In this document: positions 20,732-30,767 of the stretch, in pieces
How positions within the stretch are numbered: position 1 is the stretch's first letter
Layout of the letters: each line of letters begins with the position of its first letter
Origin: Eublepharis macularius
Lineage: Eukaryota; Chordata; Lepidosauria; Squamata; Eublepharidae
Length of the DNA: 64,000 nt
NCBI RefSeq assembly: GCF_028583425.1
Contig: NC_072791.1
Location: 10,993,868 to 11,057,867, forward strand
Direction of reading: 5' to 3'
The notes under the pieces: generated by a model
Told to the model about the DNA's origin: nothing
Databases searched by the model: none
The model's input: only the letters and a program-made list of their open reading frames with translations
Made by a program: the position numbers and the translations under genes

Positions 20732-20887
20732 CATTGAAAGTAAGGGAAGATCATTGTGTTGACATCATTACCATAGAGAAAGATCGCCCGACATTTTATA
20801 CCATAGAAAAACATCGCCCGACATCTTAAGGGTAAGGGAAGCCTTAACCGCCATTTTAACTGAGGGCAGACACCTGAAACTTTGACA

Positions 20888-20903
20888 TGATTTGTCGTAG
20901 CTC
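20888..20903. repeat. 16 bp target-site duplication of the 5'UTR-only L1, right
   Basis: Identical to 15962-15977; L2 endonuclease coding resumes on the minus strand from here. Confidence 0.92.
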
Positions 20904-21618
20904 ATCAGTATACCAAGGAGCTACTCTAGTTTGGGGGCGGAGAGAGCGACGGGGAGCGATCTCATCAATAGCTTCAGAGAAACAGGCATTCCAGTCCTCT
21001 ATCAGCTCATCCAATGAGCCACCAGGGGGCATCGGATCCTGCAGAGCGTTCTGCAATTCAATTGGATCCATTTGACTCCACAGGCGAGCATAAATCAGCT
21101 CGTCGCCCAAGCACGAGGGGGTCATGGTGCCCAGACAAGCCCTCAGGATGAGGTGGTATGACCATGGCACTGCTATAGCTTCATCCAGATCCACCTGTAT
21201 CCTAAACCCAAAGATCAAATCCAGTGTGTGTCCTGCTCGATGTGTGGGCATTGATACAAACTGGGAGAATCCTAATGCTGCCATGGAGGCTATCATGTCC
21301 ATGGCCTGTGAGGAGGTAGCATCATCAGCATGGACATTGATGTCCCCTAAGACCAGAAGCCTGGGTTACTCCAAGGCCCAGCCAGCCACCGCCTCTAACA
21401 AGCCAGACACAGCATCTGCTGGTGCGCTGGGCGATCGGTACACCAGACACATGGCTGTACTCTCCTCGGCATTCCACACCAGGCCCACACAATCAATGCC
21501 AGCAATCTTTGGCAAGGGGACCAGCCTGATGGAGAAAGACTCTCGAAAGAGCACCACTACACCAACAAGACGTTTCCCAATATGTAAAACAAATATGAGA
21601 AAACTGTACCATAAATGT
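20904..21618 (-). pseudogene. L2-clade LINE endonuclease region (left copy)
   Basis: Read on the minus strand, the sequence runs from VGLVWNAEESTAMCLVYRSPSAPADAV through HTLDLIFGF and the SYHLILRACLG block (the place of the usual SDH motif) to RVAPWYTDELRQI. This is the apurinic-type endonuclease and following linker of an L2 element. The same blocks read on the plus strand at 45442-46080. It ends at 21618 against a solo LTR. Confidence 0.82.
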
Positions 21619-22049
21619 GTTGGAATATATGTGTGTTGCAAGGTCTGAGATTCAGTCATTATGGGGTTAATGTGTTTACCTACCATGCTATTGTTTAGAT
21701 TGACCTGGAAGGGGAACCTGGCTCAAAGCCAATAATCTGCAAGCCCGGGAAACTTGAGAGTGTTTGTAAACTGTTATTGGTCAACAGGTCAGGTGATTTT
21801 CTTTCAGAGTCAAGAAGACAGAGGAAGAAGAAGATTCTCCATTCAGTTATCCCAGCTCTTTGTTTGTAACCAGTAGTGAGAATGTACCTCCAGGCATTTG
21901 TTCTTTTGTAGGCAATCCTGTTAACCTTTTTTCCTTTAGAAGTAAATGATTTTAAAAGCTAAGCTCGTGTGCTGACTCTCTATTGATTCAAGATCCATTG
22001 CACCTCTGAAGAAAAGCTATTTTTTAACCTTTCCCCCCAACAAAGTGGA
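21619..22049 (+). repeat. Solo LTR of the copia family
   Basis: It begins tgttggaatatatgtg and ends cccccaaca, and resembles along its length the 425 bp LTRs of the copia element at 23962, with more differences, so it is an older insertion. No clear 5 bp duplication is visible at its ends. A shortened mirror copy lies at 45122-45441 in the right arm, so it predates the inverted duplication. Confidence 0.85.
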
Positions 22050-22796
22050 CCAGTTGAAGTAATTATTAAGGTGAAAAAGATGCTAGCGATTCGTGTATAT
22101 TGTTCTTTGAATAACAGCACTATGGTATGGCTTTGGATAGGCAATATGAGATCATTAACTCTCAAAAAAGGCAATCCTTATGAGCTATATCATCCTGCTT
22201 TCAGATAATACTGCCAGTCATTGCTGCATCTCAAAATAGTCTAGGAGGCTCAAGGTTATCTCAGAAGTCTCAGTCAACTTGAAAAGAATAATCCTTACTG
22301 AAACTAATCCTTTTTAGCTCTCCAGAGAGCCAGCTAAAAAGAAGAAAGCAAACAAACTAAGTAACTGCAGACAGAAGTATCTCCTTTTCAAGTACAACAT
22401 AATTCTCTCTCTGAGAAGGGGGTGGGAGTAGAAGACACTCTGTTGTGCCAGCCAGGAAAAAGGTGGGGAAATAGCTTCCAATGCTACAAAAAGAAACTTT
22501 TCAGCAACTTGAGGAAGCCAAGCAAGAAGTGAAAAGTAAAACGAAAGGGAAAAGGTGGGAAAATGCCTCCAGAGCTAAGAAAAAACCCACTTCACTGAGC
22601 AAACTGTATCCCAGCAACACCAAGGGAAGAGGCAGAGTGGAAAACACTAAAATCTTCACAGCTATTCTGCTGTGTCTGGAAAGAAAAGGACAGAAAGTCA
22701 GCTTCATGGCTGCAATAAAAGGGAGGAAAGTAGGAAAATTCTGCTGTAGCAATGCACAGAGCATACTTGCTGCAGAGGAACAAGTGCAGGGGAAAA
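22050..22796. other. Unclassified sequence shared by both arms
   Basis: No recognised coding. A 109-codon frame (22481-22810) is Lys-rich and low in complexity and matches no family I know; its mirror at 44380-44661 is not conserved as a frame. The stretch was contiguous with 30768 onward before the LINE inserted. Confidence 0.5.
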
Positions 22797-22809
22797 TACC
22801 TCTGCACTA
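22797..22809. repeat. 13 bp target-site duplication of APE-type LINE, left (tacctctgcacta)
   Basis: Repeated at 30755-30767, and in mirror form at 44335-44347 and 41584-41596 in the right arm. Confidence 0.9.
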
Positions 22810-22906
22810 GAACCTACAGCTATATAGTCAAGCTTTTAAGGTTTCCTCAAAATCTGAAAATCCTTTAAAGAGTTATGATGACCTCATCCAATCCTTAAGG
22901 CCACTT

Positions 22907-23929
22907 TTGGTAGGTGCTCGAGAGGGAAAACTGGTCAAGACCAATTTGTCATCTAAACCTTGGTTTGATCAAAGCTGTATTTGTGCTAAAAATGCTTTAA
23001 TCTATGCCTATAAGTTAGCACTGAGAGCTGATGAAAAGACTAGACAGGATGCATATCGTTCTCTTTCATTTTTAAAAAAGAAATATAAATCACTGGTTGC
23101 CCGCTGTAAGAAAGAACATACCAGAAAACTGTGGGCCAATATAATTGAAGCAGCTACGAGCAAAAACTCAGTGGTGTTCTGGAAACTAGTGTCAAACCGC
23201 GCCTCCACAGCCGCCTCCCCCTTGGCTTCCTGTATCCCCCCAGATAAATGGACTTCTTTTTTCCAAAAAATGTATGATGATCCTATTCAACCCTCTCCTG
23301 CCCTAACAATAGAAAATCTGGCCAAATGCCCCTCAGTTCATGCCGAAGAGGTAAAAGCTTATATTAGCCAGTTAAAGAATGCAAAAGCCCTTGGGCTTGA
23401 TGGAATATCTCCAGGATTACTAAAAACAAATAAGGACTGGTGGGCAACTTTCCTAGCCTCCCTATTTACTTATATTGATGAAACCGGCAACATCCCCAAT
23501 GATTGGGGAATGGCTATAGTAGTCCTCTTCCATAAGAAGGGAAAGGAGGATCCATCCAATTATAGACCCATCAGCTTACTAAGCATTGTAAGCAAGTTGT
23601 CTACAAAACATCTGCTGGAGAAATTTTTAGACTGGCTAGAACAGGAGGATATAATTGCTGATGAGCAATCTGGGTTTAGAGCTGGCAGGTCAACAATAGA
23701 TCACTGCCTAGCAATGCAACACCTTGTAGAGAAATACGCTACAGGAGACCAAGCATCACTTTACCGGGCATTTGTTGATTTAAAAGCAGCTTTTGACACA
23801 GTCTCTAGAAATAGACTTTGGAGGAAACTGCAGGCCTTCTCTATTGATAGGCGACTGCTGTTCCTTTTGGGGGCTATGCACAAGCAAACTGCCCTGAGTA
23901 AGGTGCAGCCGAATTGGGCATTTGACTGA
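22907..23929 (+). pseudogene. LINE reverse transcriptase, first half (left copy)
   Basis: The frame starts in the linker (KPWFDQSCICAKNALIYAYKL), passes LGLDGISPGLLKTN, the SNYRPISLLSIVSKL block, DEQSGFRAGRSTIDHCLA and the catalytic DLKAAFDTVSR block. It ends at 23929, shortly before the copia insertion. The right-arm copy has LGLDGIS as PGLDGIS. Confidence 0.85.
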
Positions 23930-23956
23930 CCCCATTCAAACTTACAGGCAGGTGTG

Positions 23957-23961
23957 CCTTC
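23957..23961. repeat. 5 bp target-site duplication of copia element, left (ccttc)
   Basis: Matches 29336-29340. In the right arm the undivided site occurs once as gaagg at 43195-43199. Confidence 0.92.
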
Positions 23962-24386
23962 TGTTGGAATATATGTGTGTTGCAAGGTCTGAGATTCAGT
24001 CATTATGGGGTTAATGTGTTTACCTACCATGCTATTGTTTAGATTGACCTGGAAAGGGAACCTGGCACAAAGCCAATAATCTGCAAGCCCGGGAAACTTG
24101 AGAGTGTTTGTAAACTGTTATTGGTCAACAGGTCAGGTGACTGTCCTTTCAGGGTCAAGAAGAAGGAGGAAGAAGAAGATTCTCCACCTTCCATTATCCC
24201 AGCTCTTTGTTGTAAAACAGTAGTGAGAAATGTAGCTCCAGGTGTTTTTGTTTTGTAGGCAACCTGTGACCCTTTTCCCTTTAGAAGTAAATGTTTTTAA
24301 AAGCTAAACTCGTGTGCTGACTCTCTATTGATCCAAGATCCATTGCACCTATGATTTAAAGCTATTTTAACCTTTTTTTCCCAACA
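23962..24386 (+). repeat. 5' LTR of copia element
   Basis: Starts tgttggaatat and ends cccaaca, so it has the TG...CA ends of LTRs. It matches 28910-29335 almost base for base. Confidence 0.95.
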
Positions 24387-24388
24387 AA

Positions 24389-24406
24389 GTGGTAGCAGAG
24401 GATGGT
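24389..24406 (+). promoter_or_regulatory. Primer-binding site, initiator-methionine tRNA type
   Basis: Two bases after the LTR, tggtagcagaggatgg is complementary to the 3' end of vertebrate initiator methionine tRNA (ending CCATCCTCTGCTACCA). Use of this tRNA is common in copia elements. Confidence 0.85.
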
Positions 24407-24752
24407 TGATTTTGGCGATTTTGGTTGGTGATTTTGTTATGGTGGTTTGTTTTGCCAAACAAGCAAATAATTTCGAAATGGATCTTTAAAGAGAGACTAA
24501 GCTAGATAGGCACAAAGGCTCAGATTTTTTTTCTACCAAACCTTTTTTGCTGCATTCAGTTGTAACTGGGAAAAGGAGATTATTTTAAAGATCTTGTTGT
24601 CTTTAAAAGTTTCTTAAAACTGGTCTGCACTGAGAAAACTGCAGCTGAGAACTATTGGAAGTTTTTCTTTACCCTCGGAGCCGAGCGGAGACGGCAGAGA
24701 GAACAAAGGAGATCGTTAACTCCACGTGTGCCTGAATCTTCACAGCTGAAAA

Positions 24753-27700
24753 ATGAGTTCCTCTGACCAGGGAGTCGTGAGTAATCCAAAGCCATTTCAA
24801 ATTAGCCAAGGAAATTTTCATATGCCTCATTTAAATAAAAACAACTTTACTTGGTGGCTGGCATTATTAAAAAGCCAACTTGAAATGCATAATGCTGAGG
24901 ACATTCTAACTGCAAACATACCAGATGATCCTCAAATAAAGCTTGAATTTACCAGGAAAAATGCTCTAGCCAAAACATTAATTATGACCTCAGTATCTCA
25001 TTATGAAGTCCAGGACTTGCATACCTTTGATACTGCAAAAGAGATGCTTGAAGCTTTAAAGAAGCGTTTTGAAAAACAGACATGCACCAAAATAATCTAT
25101 CTTAAAACAGAATTGTTTGATTTTAAAATTAAAGAAGGGGATTCCATACCAGCCCAATTGCAAAGATTTATGAAATTGTATAGAGAGTTGGAAGAACTCG
25201 GAGAGGCTCCGAAAGAGCGAGATGTTGTTGTTGCCTTGCTGAAAAGTTTACCAAGTAGCTATGAAAATTTAGCACTTCTCTTGAGACATAAAGAGAATTT
25301 AACACTGGAGCAATTGTTGACAAGTTTAAGAGAGGAACTGGATTCAAGAGAGGGAAGGAATTTACAGGCTGTGTCTGATGGAATGACTGTTTTGAATTTG
25401 GGAAATGGATATAGAGGCAGACAGACTAACTGCTTTTCTTGTGGTGGAAGGAGCCACATGGCCAGAGACTGTGCATTAAACCGAATGAATAATGGAGCGG
25501 CCATTGCTAGCCAATCAAATGCACGTTACCCTAGTACAGAGACTCATGTTGAAAGAGCATCTTCTCGTGGCAGAAGAGATTATAGCAGAAAAGGGAATTT
25601 CAGAGCCAGAAGCAGAGGGAGTGTGTCTAGAGGCAGATTTCAGAGAAATGGCAGGAGTAATTTTTCACTAAGAGTTTTTGATGATGAAGATATTCAGGAT
25701 AAGAAATTATTCCTCATCGATTCAGGAAGCTGCTGGCATATTTGCAAATATCGTGAATTGTTTTCTGAACTTGATACTGATGATAAACCCAGACTGTTCC
25801 AAGCAAATAAACAACCACTAAATGTGCTAGGAACTGGAAAGGTGCCAATTAAGCTATGCACAACAAGAGGGGAAATAGTAAATGTTACCCTTCAAGATGT
25901 GGCACTTGTTCCTGAAGCAGCAGAGAATTTAATCTCAACTAAGAAACTTGTGGAAAAGGACTGTGTGGTGGTTCTTCAGAAGAGAATGGGTAGTAGAAGT
26001 GTAATTGTTGAAAAGAAATCTGGAGTTAAGTTTGCTGTTGAAGAGAGAAATGGACTGCATTATTTTGTGGATGTTAGTGAAAGACCAGAAGTTGCTGATG
26101 CTGGTGAAGGACAGATTTATCAAACTAGCCAAGGTGCTTGTGATCACAGGAAATGCTTGTATTCATGGCATGTAAAAACAGGCCATAGAGGCATACAAAG
26201 TGTTGAAAAGTTGTTAGAGGACTGTGGAATTTTTGTTCCTGTTTGTGATAAAGCAAGAGAGAAATGTGAAACCTGTCTTAAAGCAAAGGGAACTAGCCCA
26301 AGCTACACAGGAAAGTCCACTACTCATAATGAGGAACTTCTAGAGACTGTATACTCTGATCTTGTTGGTCCACTAGCGCCATCTCTTGGCGGCAACAGAT
26401 ATTTTGCAACTTTTACTGAAAGTAAAACGAGGTATAGCATTGTATATCTGATGAAGAGCAAAGATGAAACGCTTGAGAAATTTAAATCTTTTGTTGCCAC
26501 AGTTAAGAATAAGTTTGGAAAAGCTCCTCAAAGCCTACGTACTGATGGTGGTGGAGAATATTGCAATGCAGAATTTAAGAAATTTTTACAATTTGAAGGC
26601 ATTGAACATAAAGTCACTATACATCACTCTCCACAACAAAATGGTTGTTCTGAGAGACTGAATCGGACTATACAGGAAATGTGTAGATCTATGCTTATAC
26701 ATTCTGGATTACCCAATGCATTATGGGCCGAAGCTGTGAACACAGCAGTTTATCTACACAACAGAGTACCTTCAAAGGTGACAGGCATTACTCCATTTGA
26801 AGCCTGGTTTGGCAAGAAGCCAGCTCTGAAGCACATCAAAGCATTTGGTTCCAAGGCCTATGCTTTTATACCAAAGGAAAGGAGAGGAAAGCTTGATCCT
26901 CGAGCTGAAGTTGGACTAATTGTAGGGTATGCCACTGGTGGAAGAGGATACAGAATTTACAATCCTCAAGAGCACAGAGTCAAAGAACAGAACGTGGTGT
27001 ATGTGGATGAGAGCCATTTATTACATGCTTCTAATGCAACTGAATCCACAGTGACAACTGATCCAAGTGATACAGAAACTGCTCCTGTAGAATTGGTCGA
27101 TTGGTTACCTGCAGTGACACCCGGGAAACCGGCAAGTCCACCTTCTCAAGAGATTACCCAAACAGAAGGGGAAGCAGGGACTGGACCAGAGGAGACAGAA
27201 GCAGCAACCACTGTGAGACGATCGGAAAGAAGCAACAAAGGAAACCCACCAGAGAAGTATGGATTCTGTGAAACTGTGCAACTTATCCAAGAACCTAAGA
27301 ACTGGAAAGATATATGCAAACTACCTGCTGATGAAAGAGACAAATGGATTGAAGCAATGGAAGAAGAACTGCAATCCATAAATACAAAACAAGTATGGAC
27401 TCTCACAAATTTACCCCCAGACAGAAGACCTGTTGGATGCAAATGGGTGTTCAAAATCAAGCACAATGCTGATGGAACTGTTGAGAAATACAAAGCACGT
27501 TTAGTAGCTAAAGGATTCTCCCAGGAATATGGAACTGACTACTTTGAGACTTTTGCACCAGTTATCAACCATGCAACGTTCAGGACACTACTCAGTGTTG
27601 CAGCATCAAGAAACATGATAGTAGAGCATCTGGATATAAAGACAGCCTTTCTCAACGGAGAATTATCTGAGGAAATCTATATGGAGCAACCTGAAGGATT

Positions 27701-28856
27701 CCAGATCAAGGGAATGGAAGATCATGTGTACAAGCTCAACAAAGGTCTATATGGCTTAAAGCAAGCAGCAAAAGCCTGGTATGACAAAATATCAGGGCTA
27801 CTACAAAAGCAAGGATTCAAGCAAGGAAAAGCTGAACCATGTCTGTACACCAGAGTTAAAAATGGACAATATCAGTACATTCTTATTTATGTTGATGACT
27901 TGATAATATCTTGCCAAGACAGACAAGACATCAAAGAAATAGTTGATGGACTGAACAAAGAGGTAGAGGTGAAGCAACTTGGAGATGCACAACATTACCT
28001 CGGAATACAGCTAGAAAGACTTGAAGATGGAACTTTTCTTCTAAGTCAGAAAAGAAAGACATTGGACTTTATAGAATCTATTGGCATGAAAAACTGCAAT
28101 GCGACATATATACCACTTGAACCTGATTACTTGAGAGAAAGAGATGGAAAACCACTTAGGGATATTGGTGGATACAGAGAAGCAATTGGAAAACTTCTGT
28201 ACTTGAGCAAAACCACAAGACCTGATATAGCAGTAGCTGTTAGCATCTTATGCAGAAAAGTAAGTTCTCCTAATCATCATGACTGGAATGCGATAAAGAA
28301 AATAGCAAGATACCTGAAAGGAACAGCAGACCTAAAGCTGAGAATCTCGCCATCTGAGAAACCAAGACTGGTTGGATATATGGACGCCAATTGGGGAGAA
28401 GAATCAAGTGACTACAGATCAACCAGCGGATATCTATTCTTTTATGGAAATGGACTGATAGACTGGACTAGTAGAAAACAAACCATTGTAGCACAATCTA
28501 CAGCAGAAGCTGAATGTGTGTCAGCGGCGAGTGCCTGCAGTGAACTAGAGTGGATCTTCAACCTGCTAAAAGACTTTGGAATAAATGAACCTATACCTGT
28601 AGTTATGTTTGAGGACAATCAAGCGTGTATTACTATATGCCAAGGAGAAAGTACTAAAGCAAGAAGCAGATCTATTGGACTTAAATGTGAACTTGTGAAA
28701 GATATGTACCAGAAGGGACTAATAGAAATTGAACACTGTCGTACTGAAGAAATGGTGGCTGATATTCTGACTAAACCATTGTCTAAAACCAAGTTTGAGT
28801 ATCTTCGTGAAATGTTGAATATGTTTGATCCTAATGCTGAAAGAAAAGTTGAATGA
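24753..28856 (+). CDS. Copia gag-pol polyprotein
   Basis: The 1367-residue polyprotein has the copia order. The gag region (about 1-220) is followed by a zinc knuckle CFSCGGRSHMARDC (about 226). The protease motif DSGS is near 322. The integrase has an HHCC region (about 477-510) and a DDE core with YSDLVGPL (about 534) and RTDGGGEY (about 597). The reverse transcriptase has the YVDDL motif near 1045, and the RNase H has DANWG near 1211. Reading gag and pol in one frame is normal for copia. It lies between the LTRs with a leader of about 350 bp. Confidence 0.95.
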   Translation: MSSSDQGVVSNPKPFQISQGNFHMPHLNKNNFTWWLALLKSQLEMHNAEDILTANIPDDPQIKLEFTRKNALAKTLIMTSVSHYEVQDLHTFDTAKEMLEALKKRFEKQTCTKIIYLKTELFDFKIKEGDSIPAQLQRFMKLYRELEELGEAPKERDVVVALLKSLPSSYENLALLLRHKENLTLEQLLTSLREELDSREGRNLQAVSDGMTVLNLGNGYRGRQTNCFSCGGRSHMARDCALNRMNNGAAIASQSNARYPSTETHVERASSRGRRDYSRKGNFRARSRGSVSRGRFQRNGRSNFSLRVFDDEDIQDKKLFLIDSGSCWHICKYRELFSELDTDDKPRLFQANKQPLNVLGTGKVPIKLCTTRGEIVNVTLQDVALVPEAAENLISTKKLVEKDCVVVLQKRMGSRSVIVEKKSGVKFAVEERNGLHYFVDVSERPEVADAGEGQIYQTSQGACDHRKCLYSWHVKTGHRGIQSVEKLLEDCGIFVPVCDKAREKCETCLKAKGTSPSYTGKSTTHNEELLETVYSDLVGPLAPSLGGNRYFATFTESKTRYSIVYLMKSKDETLEKFKSFVATVKNKFGKAPQSLRTDGGGEYCNAEFKKFLQFEGIEHKVTIHHSPQQNGCSERLNRTIQEMCRSMLIHSGLPNALWAEAVNTAVYLHNRVPSKVTGITPFEAWFGKKPALKHIKAFGSKAYAFIPKERRGKLDPRAEVGLIVGYATGGRGYRIYNPQEHRVKEQNVVYVDESHLLHASNATESTVTTDPSDTETAPVELVDWLPAVTPGKPASPPSQEITQTEGEAGTGPEETEAATTVRRSERSNKGNPPEKYGFCETVQLIQEPKNWKDICKLPADERDKWIEAMEEELQSINTKQVWTLTNLPPDRRPVGCKWVFKIKHNADGTVEKYKARLVAKGFSQEYGTDYFETFAPVINHATFRTLLSVAASRNMIVEHLDIKTAFLNGELSEEIYMEQPEGFQIKGMEDHVYKLNKGLYGLKQAAKAWYDKISGLLQKQGFKQGKAEPCLYTRVKNGQYQYILIYVDDLIISCQDRQDIKEIVDGLNKEVEVKQLGDAQHYLGIQLERLEDGTFLLSQKRKTLDFIESIGMKNCNATYIPLEPDYLRERDGKPLRDIGGYREAIGKLLYLSKTTRPDIAVAVSILCRKVSSPNHHDWNAIKKIARYLKGTADLKLRISPSEKPRLVGYMDANWGEESSDYRSTSGYLFFYGNGLIDWTSRKQTIVAQSTAEAECVSAASACSELEWIFNLLKDFGINEPIPVVMFEDNQACITICQGESTKARSRSIGLKCELVKDMYQKGLIEIEHCRTEEMVADILTKPLSKTKFEYLREMLNMFDPNAERKVE

Positions 28857-28899
28857 TGTTTGTTAAATATGAATGCATAATGACTTCCATGCTAGACCT

Positions 28900-28909
28900 T
28901 GAGAAGGGG
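28900..28909 (+). promoter_or_regulatory. Polypurine tract of copia element
   Basis: tgagaagggg directly precedes the 3' LTR, the usual position of the plus-strand primer. Confidence 0.8.
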
Positions 28910-29335
28910 TGTTGGAATATATGTGTGTTGCAAGGTCTGAGATTCAGTCATTATGGGGTTAATGTGTTTACCTACCATGCTATTGTTTAGATTGACCTGG
29001 AAAGGGAACCTGGCACAAAGCCAATAATCTGCAAGCCCGGGAAACTTGAGAGTGTTTGTAAACTGTTATTGGTCAACAGGTCAGGTGACTGTCCTTTCAG
29101 GGTCAAGAAGAAGGAGGAAGAAGAAGATTCTCCACCTTCCATTATCCCAGCTCTTTGTTGTAAAACAGTAGTGAGAAATGTAGCTCCAGGTGTTTTTGTT
29201 TTGTAGGCAACCTGTGACCCTTTTCCCTTTAGAAGTAAATGTTTTTTAAAAGCTAAACTCGTGTGCTGACTCTCTATTGATCCAAGATCCATTGCACCTA
29301 TGATTTAAAGCTATTTTAACCTTTTTTTCCCAACA
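28910..29335 (+). repeat. 3' LTR of copia element
   Basis: Same ends and nearly the same sequence as the 5' LTR. Confidence 0.95.
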
Positions 29336-29340
29336 CCTTC
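29336..29340. repeat. 5 bp target-site duplication of copia element, right (ccttc)
   Basis: Matches 23957-23961. The LINE sequence resumes here (ctagccccctttctg). Confidence 0.92.
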
Positions 29341-30608
29341 TAGCCCCCTTTCTGTTTATCTTCTACATCAACAATTTGGTAAACATTTTGAATGCCCCTG
29401 GATTGCACCCTCCCAAATTAGCACATAGGCACATTCACGTACTGCTCTATGCAGTTGATGCTGTATTACTTTCTAGGACCCCCATAGGGCTGAAACGAGC
29501 CCTACAAAAATTCTCCCAATTCTGCGATACTGAACACCTTCTAACTAATTACCAAAAAACTAAGATCCTGGCTTTCAGTAAAGATCCAAAGATCAGATGA
29601 TGGGAGCTTCAGGGGCATCAGTTAGAACAACTTACCAGCTTCAAATATTTGGGTGTAGTTTTGCAAGCCTCAGGTACCAAAACAACACATAGCAGCTTCA
29701 TTGCTGATGTGGGAGAAAAAACAGCACACGGTATACTGAAATTCTATCGATCACAAGGGGGGCAGTATGTACCGGCTGCGCTCAGATTGTTTAAAGCCAA
29801 ACCATTGGCCCAATTAGTATACGGATCATTCTTGGGGCTGCCATCCTCCTCTTTCTCTCAACTTGAGAGAGTGCACTCCAAATTCCTTAGAGCCCTATTA
29901 CAAGTGCCCAAATGCATGCCTAACTCATGGGTTAGACTGGAAACAGGAATGTTAAGGGTAGAGGCCAGAATCACCATCCTTTCAATTTTCAAATGGCTGT
30001 CAGGACGTCTAAACCCGCAAGGTCTGCTCCCTCTGTTATTCCAAGACAAATTTCAATCTAAATGGCAAAAGGCGACTCTGAAATCCCTGGGAAAATTGGG
30101 TCTTTCCCTTCAAAGTTTGCTAGTCATGGGGTTAGACCGAGCAAAATCACTCATTAAGCAGAGAGTGACAGACATTGAAAGACAAACAGATTTACGTAGA
30201 GCACCAGGTTTTATTTCTTCAGATACTACTAAATATATTGCCGCTCCTGAAGCCTACTTTTACTTTCTTGAATCCAGTATCTCCAGAAGGGCATTTGCTT
30301 TAGCTAGAAGTTCAACTCTACCCTCTGCCGTTCTGGAAGGAAAGTTTAAAGCTGTCCTTTACTCTCTTAGGCTTTGCTCCTATCCCCTAAGAGAAATGGA
30401 CTCAATGGAGCCCATCTTCTTTAACTGCCCAAGTCATAGTAAAATTAGAGCGGAAACCATCAGTCCATTAGTAGAAAGATTCCCTGGAAGTTCAAATAAA
30501 ATCAAACTTGATTATCTTTTGTCTGATCGGAATCACCAGACACCACATCAAGTAGCAAGATTCTGTGCCCAGGTCTACAAGCAACGTAAATTGCATAAGG
30601 CAGCTTAA
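29336..30608 (+). pseudogene. LINE reverse transcriptase, second half and C-terminus (left copy)
   Basis: After the copia element the LINE continues with LAPFLFIFYINNLVN and HIHVLLYAVDAVLLSRTP, where the usual YADDAV has a Val for the first catalytic Asp. It then runs through FKYLGVVLQASG and a C-terminal region ending VARFCAQVYKQRKLHKAA. A stop near 29600 separates two frames (29376-29600 and 29649-30608). In the right copy the motif is intact (LLYADDAVLLS). Confidence 0.85.
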
Positions 30609-30754
30609 ACAACTAATTTATGATGATCTTATTTTTTTACTCTTATATTTATTCATCGTTTTTCCCCGGTATCCAGTCTCAACTGTTTTTAAACTGATTT
30701 GCAAATGGTTTTATATGTACTGGTCGCAGACTGTAATAATAAACTTGACTTGAC

Positions 30755-30767
30755 TACCTCTGCACTA
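30755..30767. repeat. 13 bp target-site duplication of APE-type LINE, right
   Basis: Matches 22797-22809 (tacctctgcacta). Confidence 0.9.

Larger units (their letters stand above)
15978..20887 (+). mobile_element. L1 5'UTR-only retrocopy (copy 3), interrupted by a Penelope complex
   Basis: The L1 parts are 15978-16739 and 20729-20887, about 920 bp in total. They align with the leader of L1 copy 2: gacttccggtt at the start, a ctctgcagcagctttt block, tattgttttgcatac, and cgcccgacattt near the end. No ORF1, ORF2, 3'UTR or A-tail is present, yet the copy is bounded by a perfect 16 bp duplication. Normal L1 truncation loses the 5' end, so this is the opposite. The missing 3' end could reflect a prematurely ended transcript or a non-autonomous derivative; the sequence does not decide. 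Confidence 0.82.
23962..29335 (+). mobile_element. Ty1/copia LTR retrotransposon, looks whole and young
   Basis: The element has two LTRs (425 and 426 bp) that look almost identical by eye, a primer-binding site just inside the 5' LTR, one long gag-pol frame of 1367 codons, a purine tract before the 3' LTR, and a 5 bp target duplication. It looks whole with no breaks that I can see, and near-identical LTRs point to a recent insertion. It lies in the reverse transcriptase of the LINE at 22810-30754 in the left arm only. Copia elements are rare in vertebrates but known in squamates and fishes. Confidence 0.95.
22810..30754 (+). mobile_element. APE-type LINE of the I/Jockey group, possibly Vingi-like (left copy), split by copia
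   Basis: A non-LTR element of about 2.6 kb without its endonuclease (5' truncated) is flanked by a 13 bp duplication and ends in a short direct repeat tail (aaacttgacttgact). Coding pieces are 22907-23929 and 29376-30608. The copia element at 23962-29335 splits it in the reverse transcriptase. A second copy lies on the minus strand at 41597-44334. The reverse transcriptase has PSNYRPISLLSIVSKL and DLKAAFDTVSR blocks that are neither L1, CR1 nor BovB. I cannot fix the clade; it has no RNase H domain. Confidence 0.75.

Noticed and set aside
21619-22049. A 5 bp target duplication for the solo LTR
   Set aside because: The flanks (aaatg and aagtg) do not match well enough to claim one.
22481-22810. 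109-codon Lys-rich frame as a possible gene
   Set aside because: Low complexity, not conserved as a frame in the right-arm copy, no known domain.
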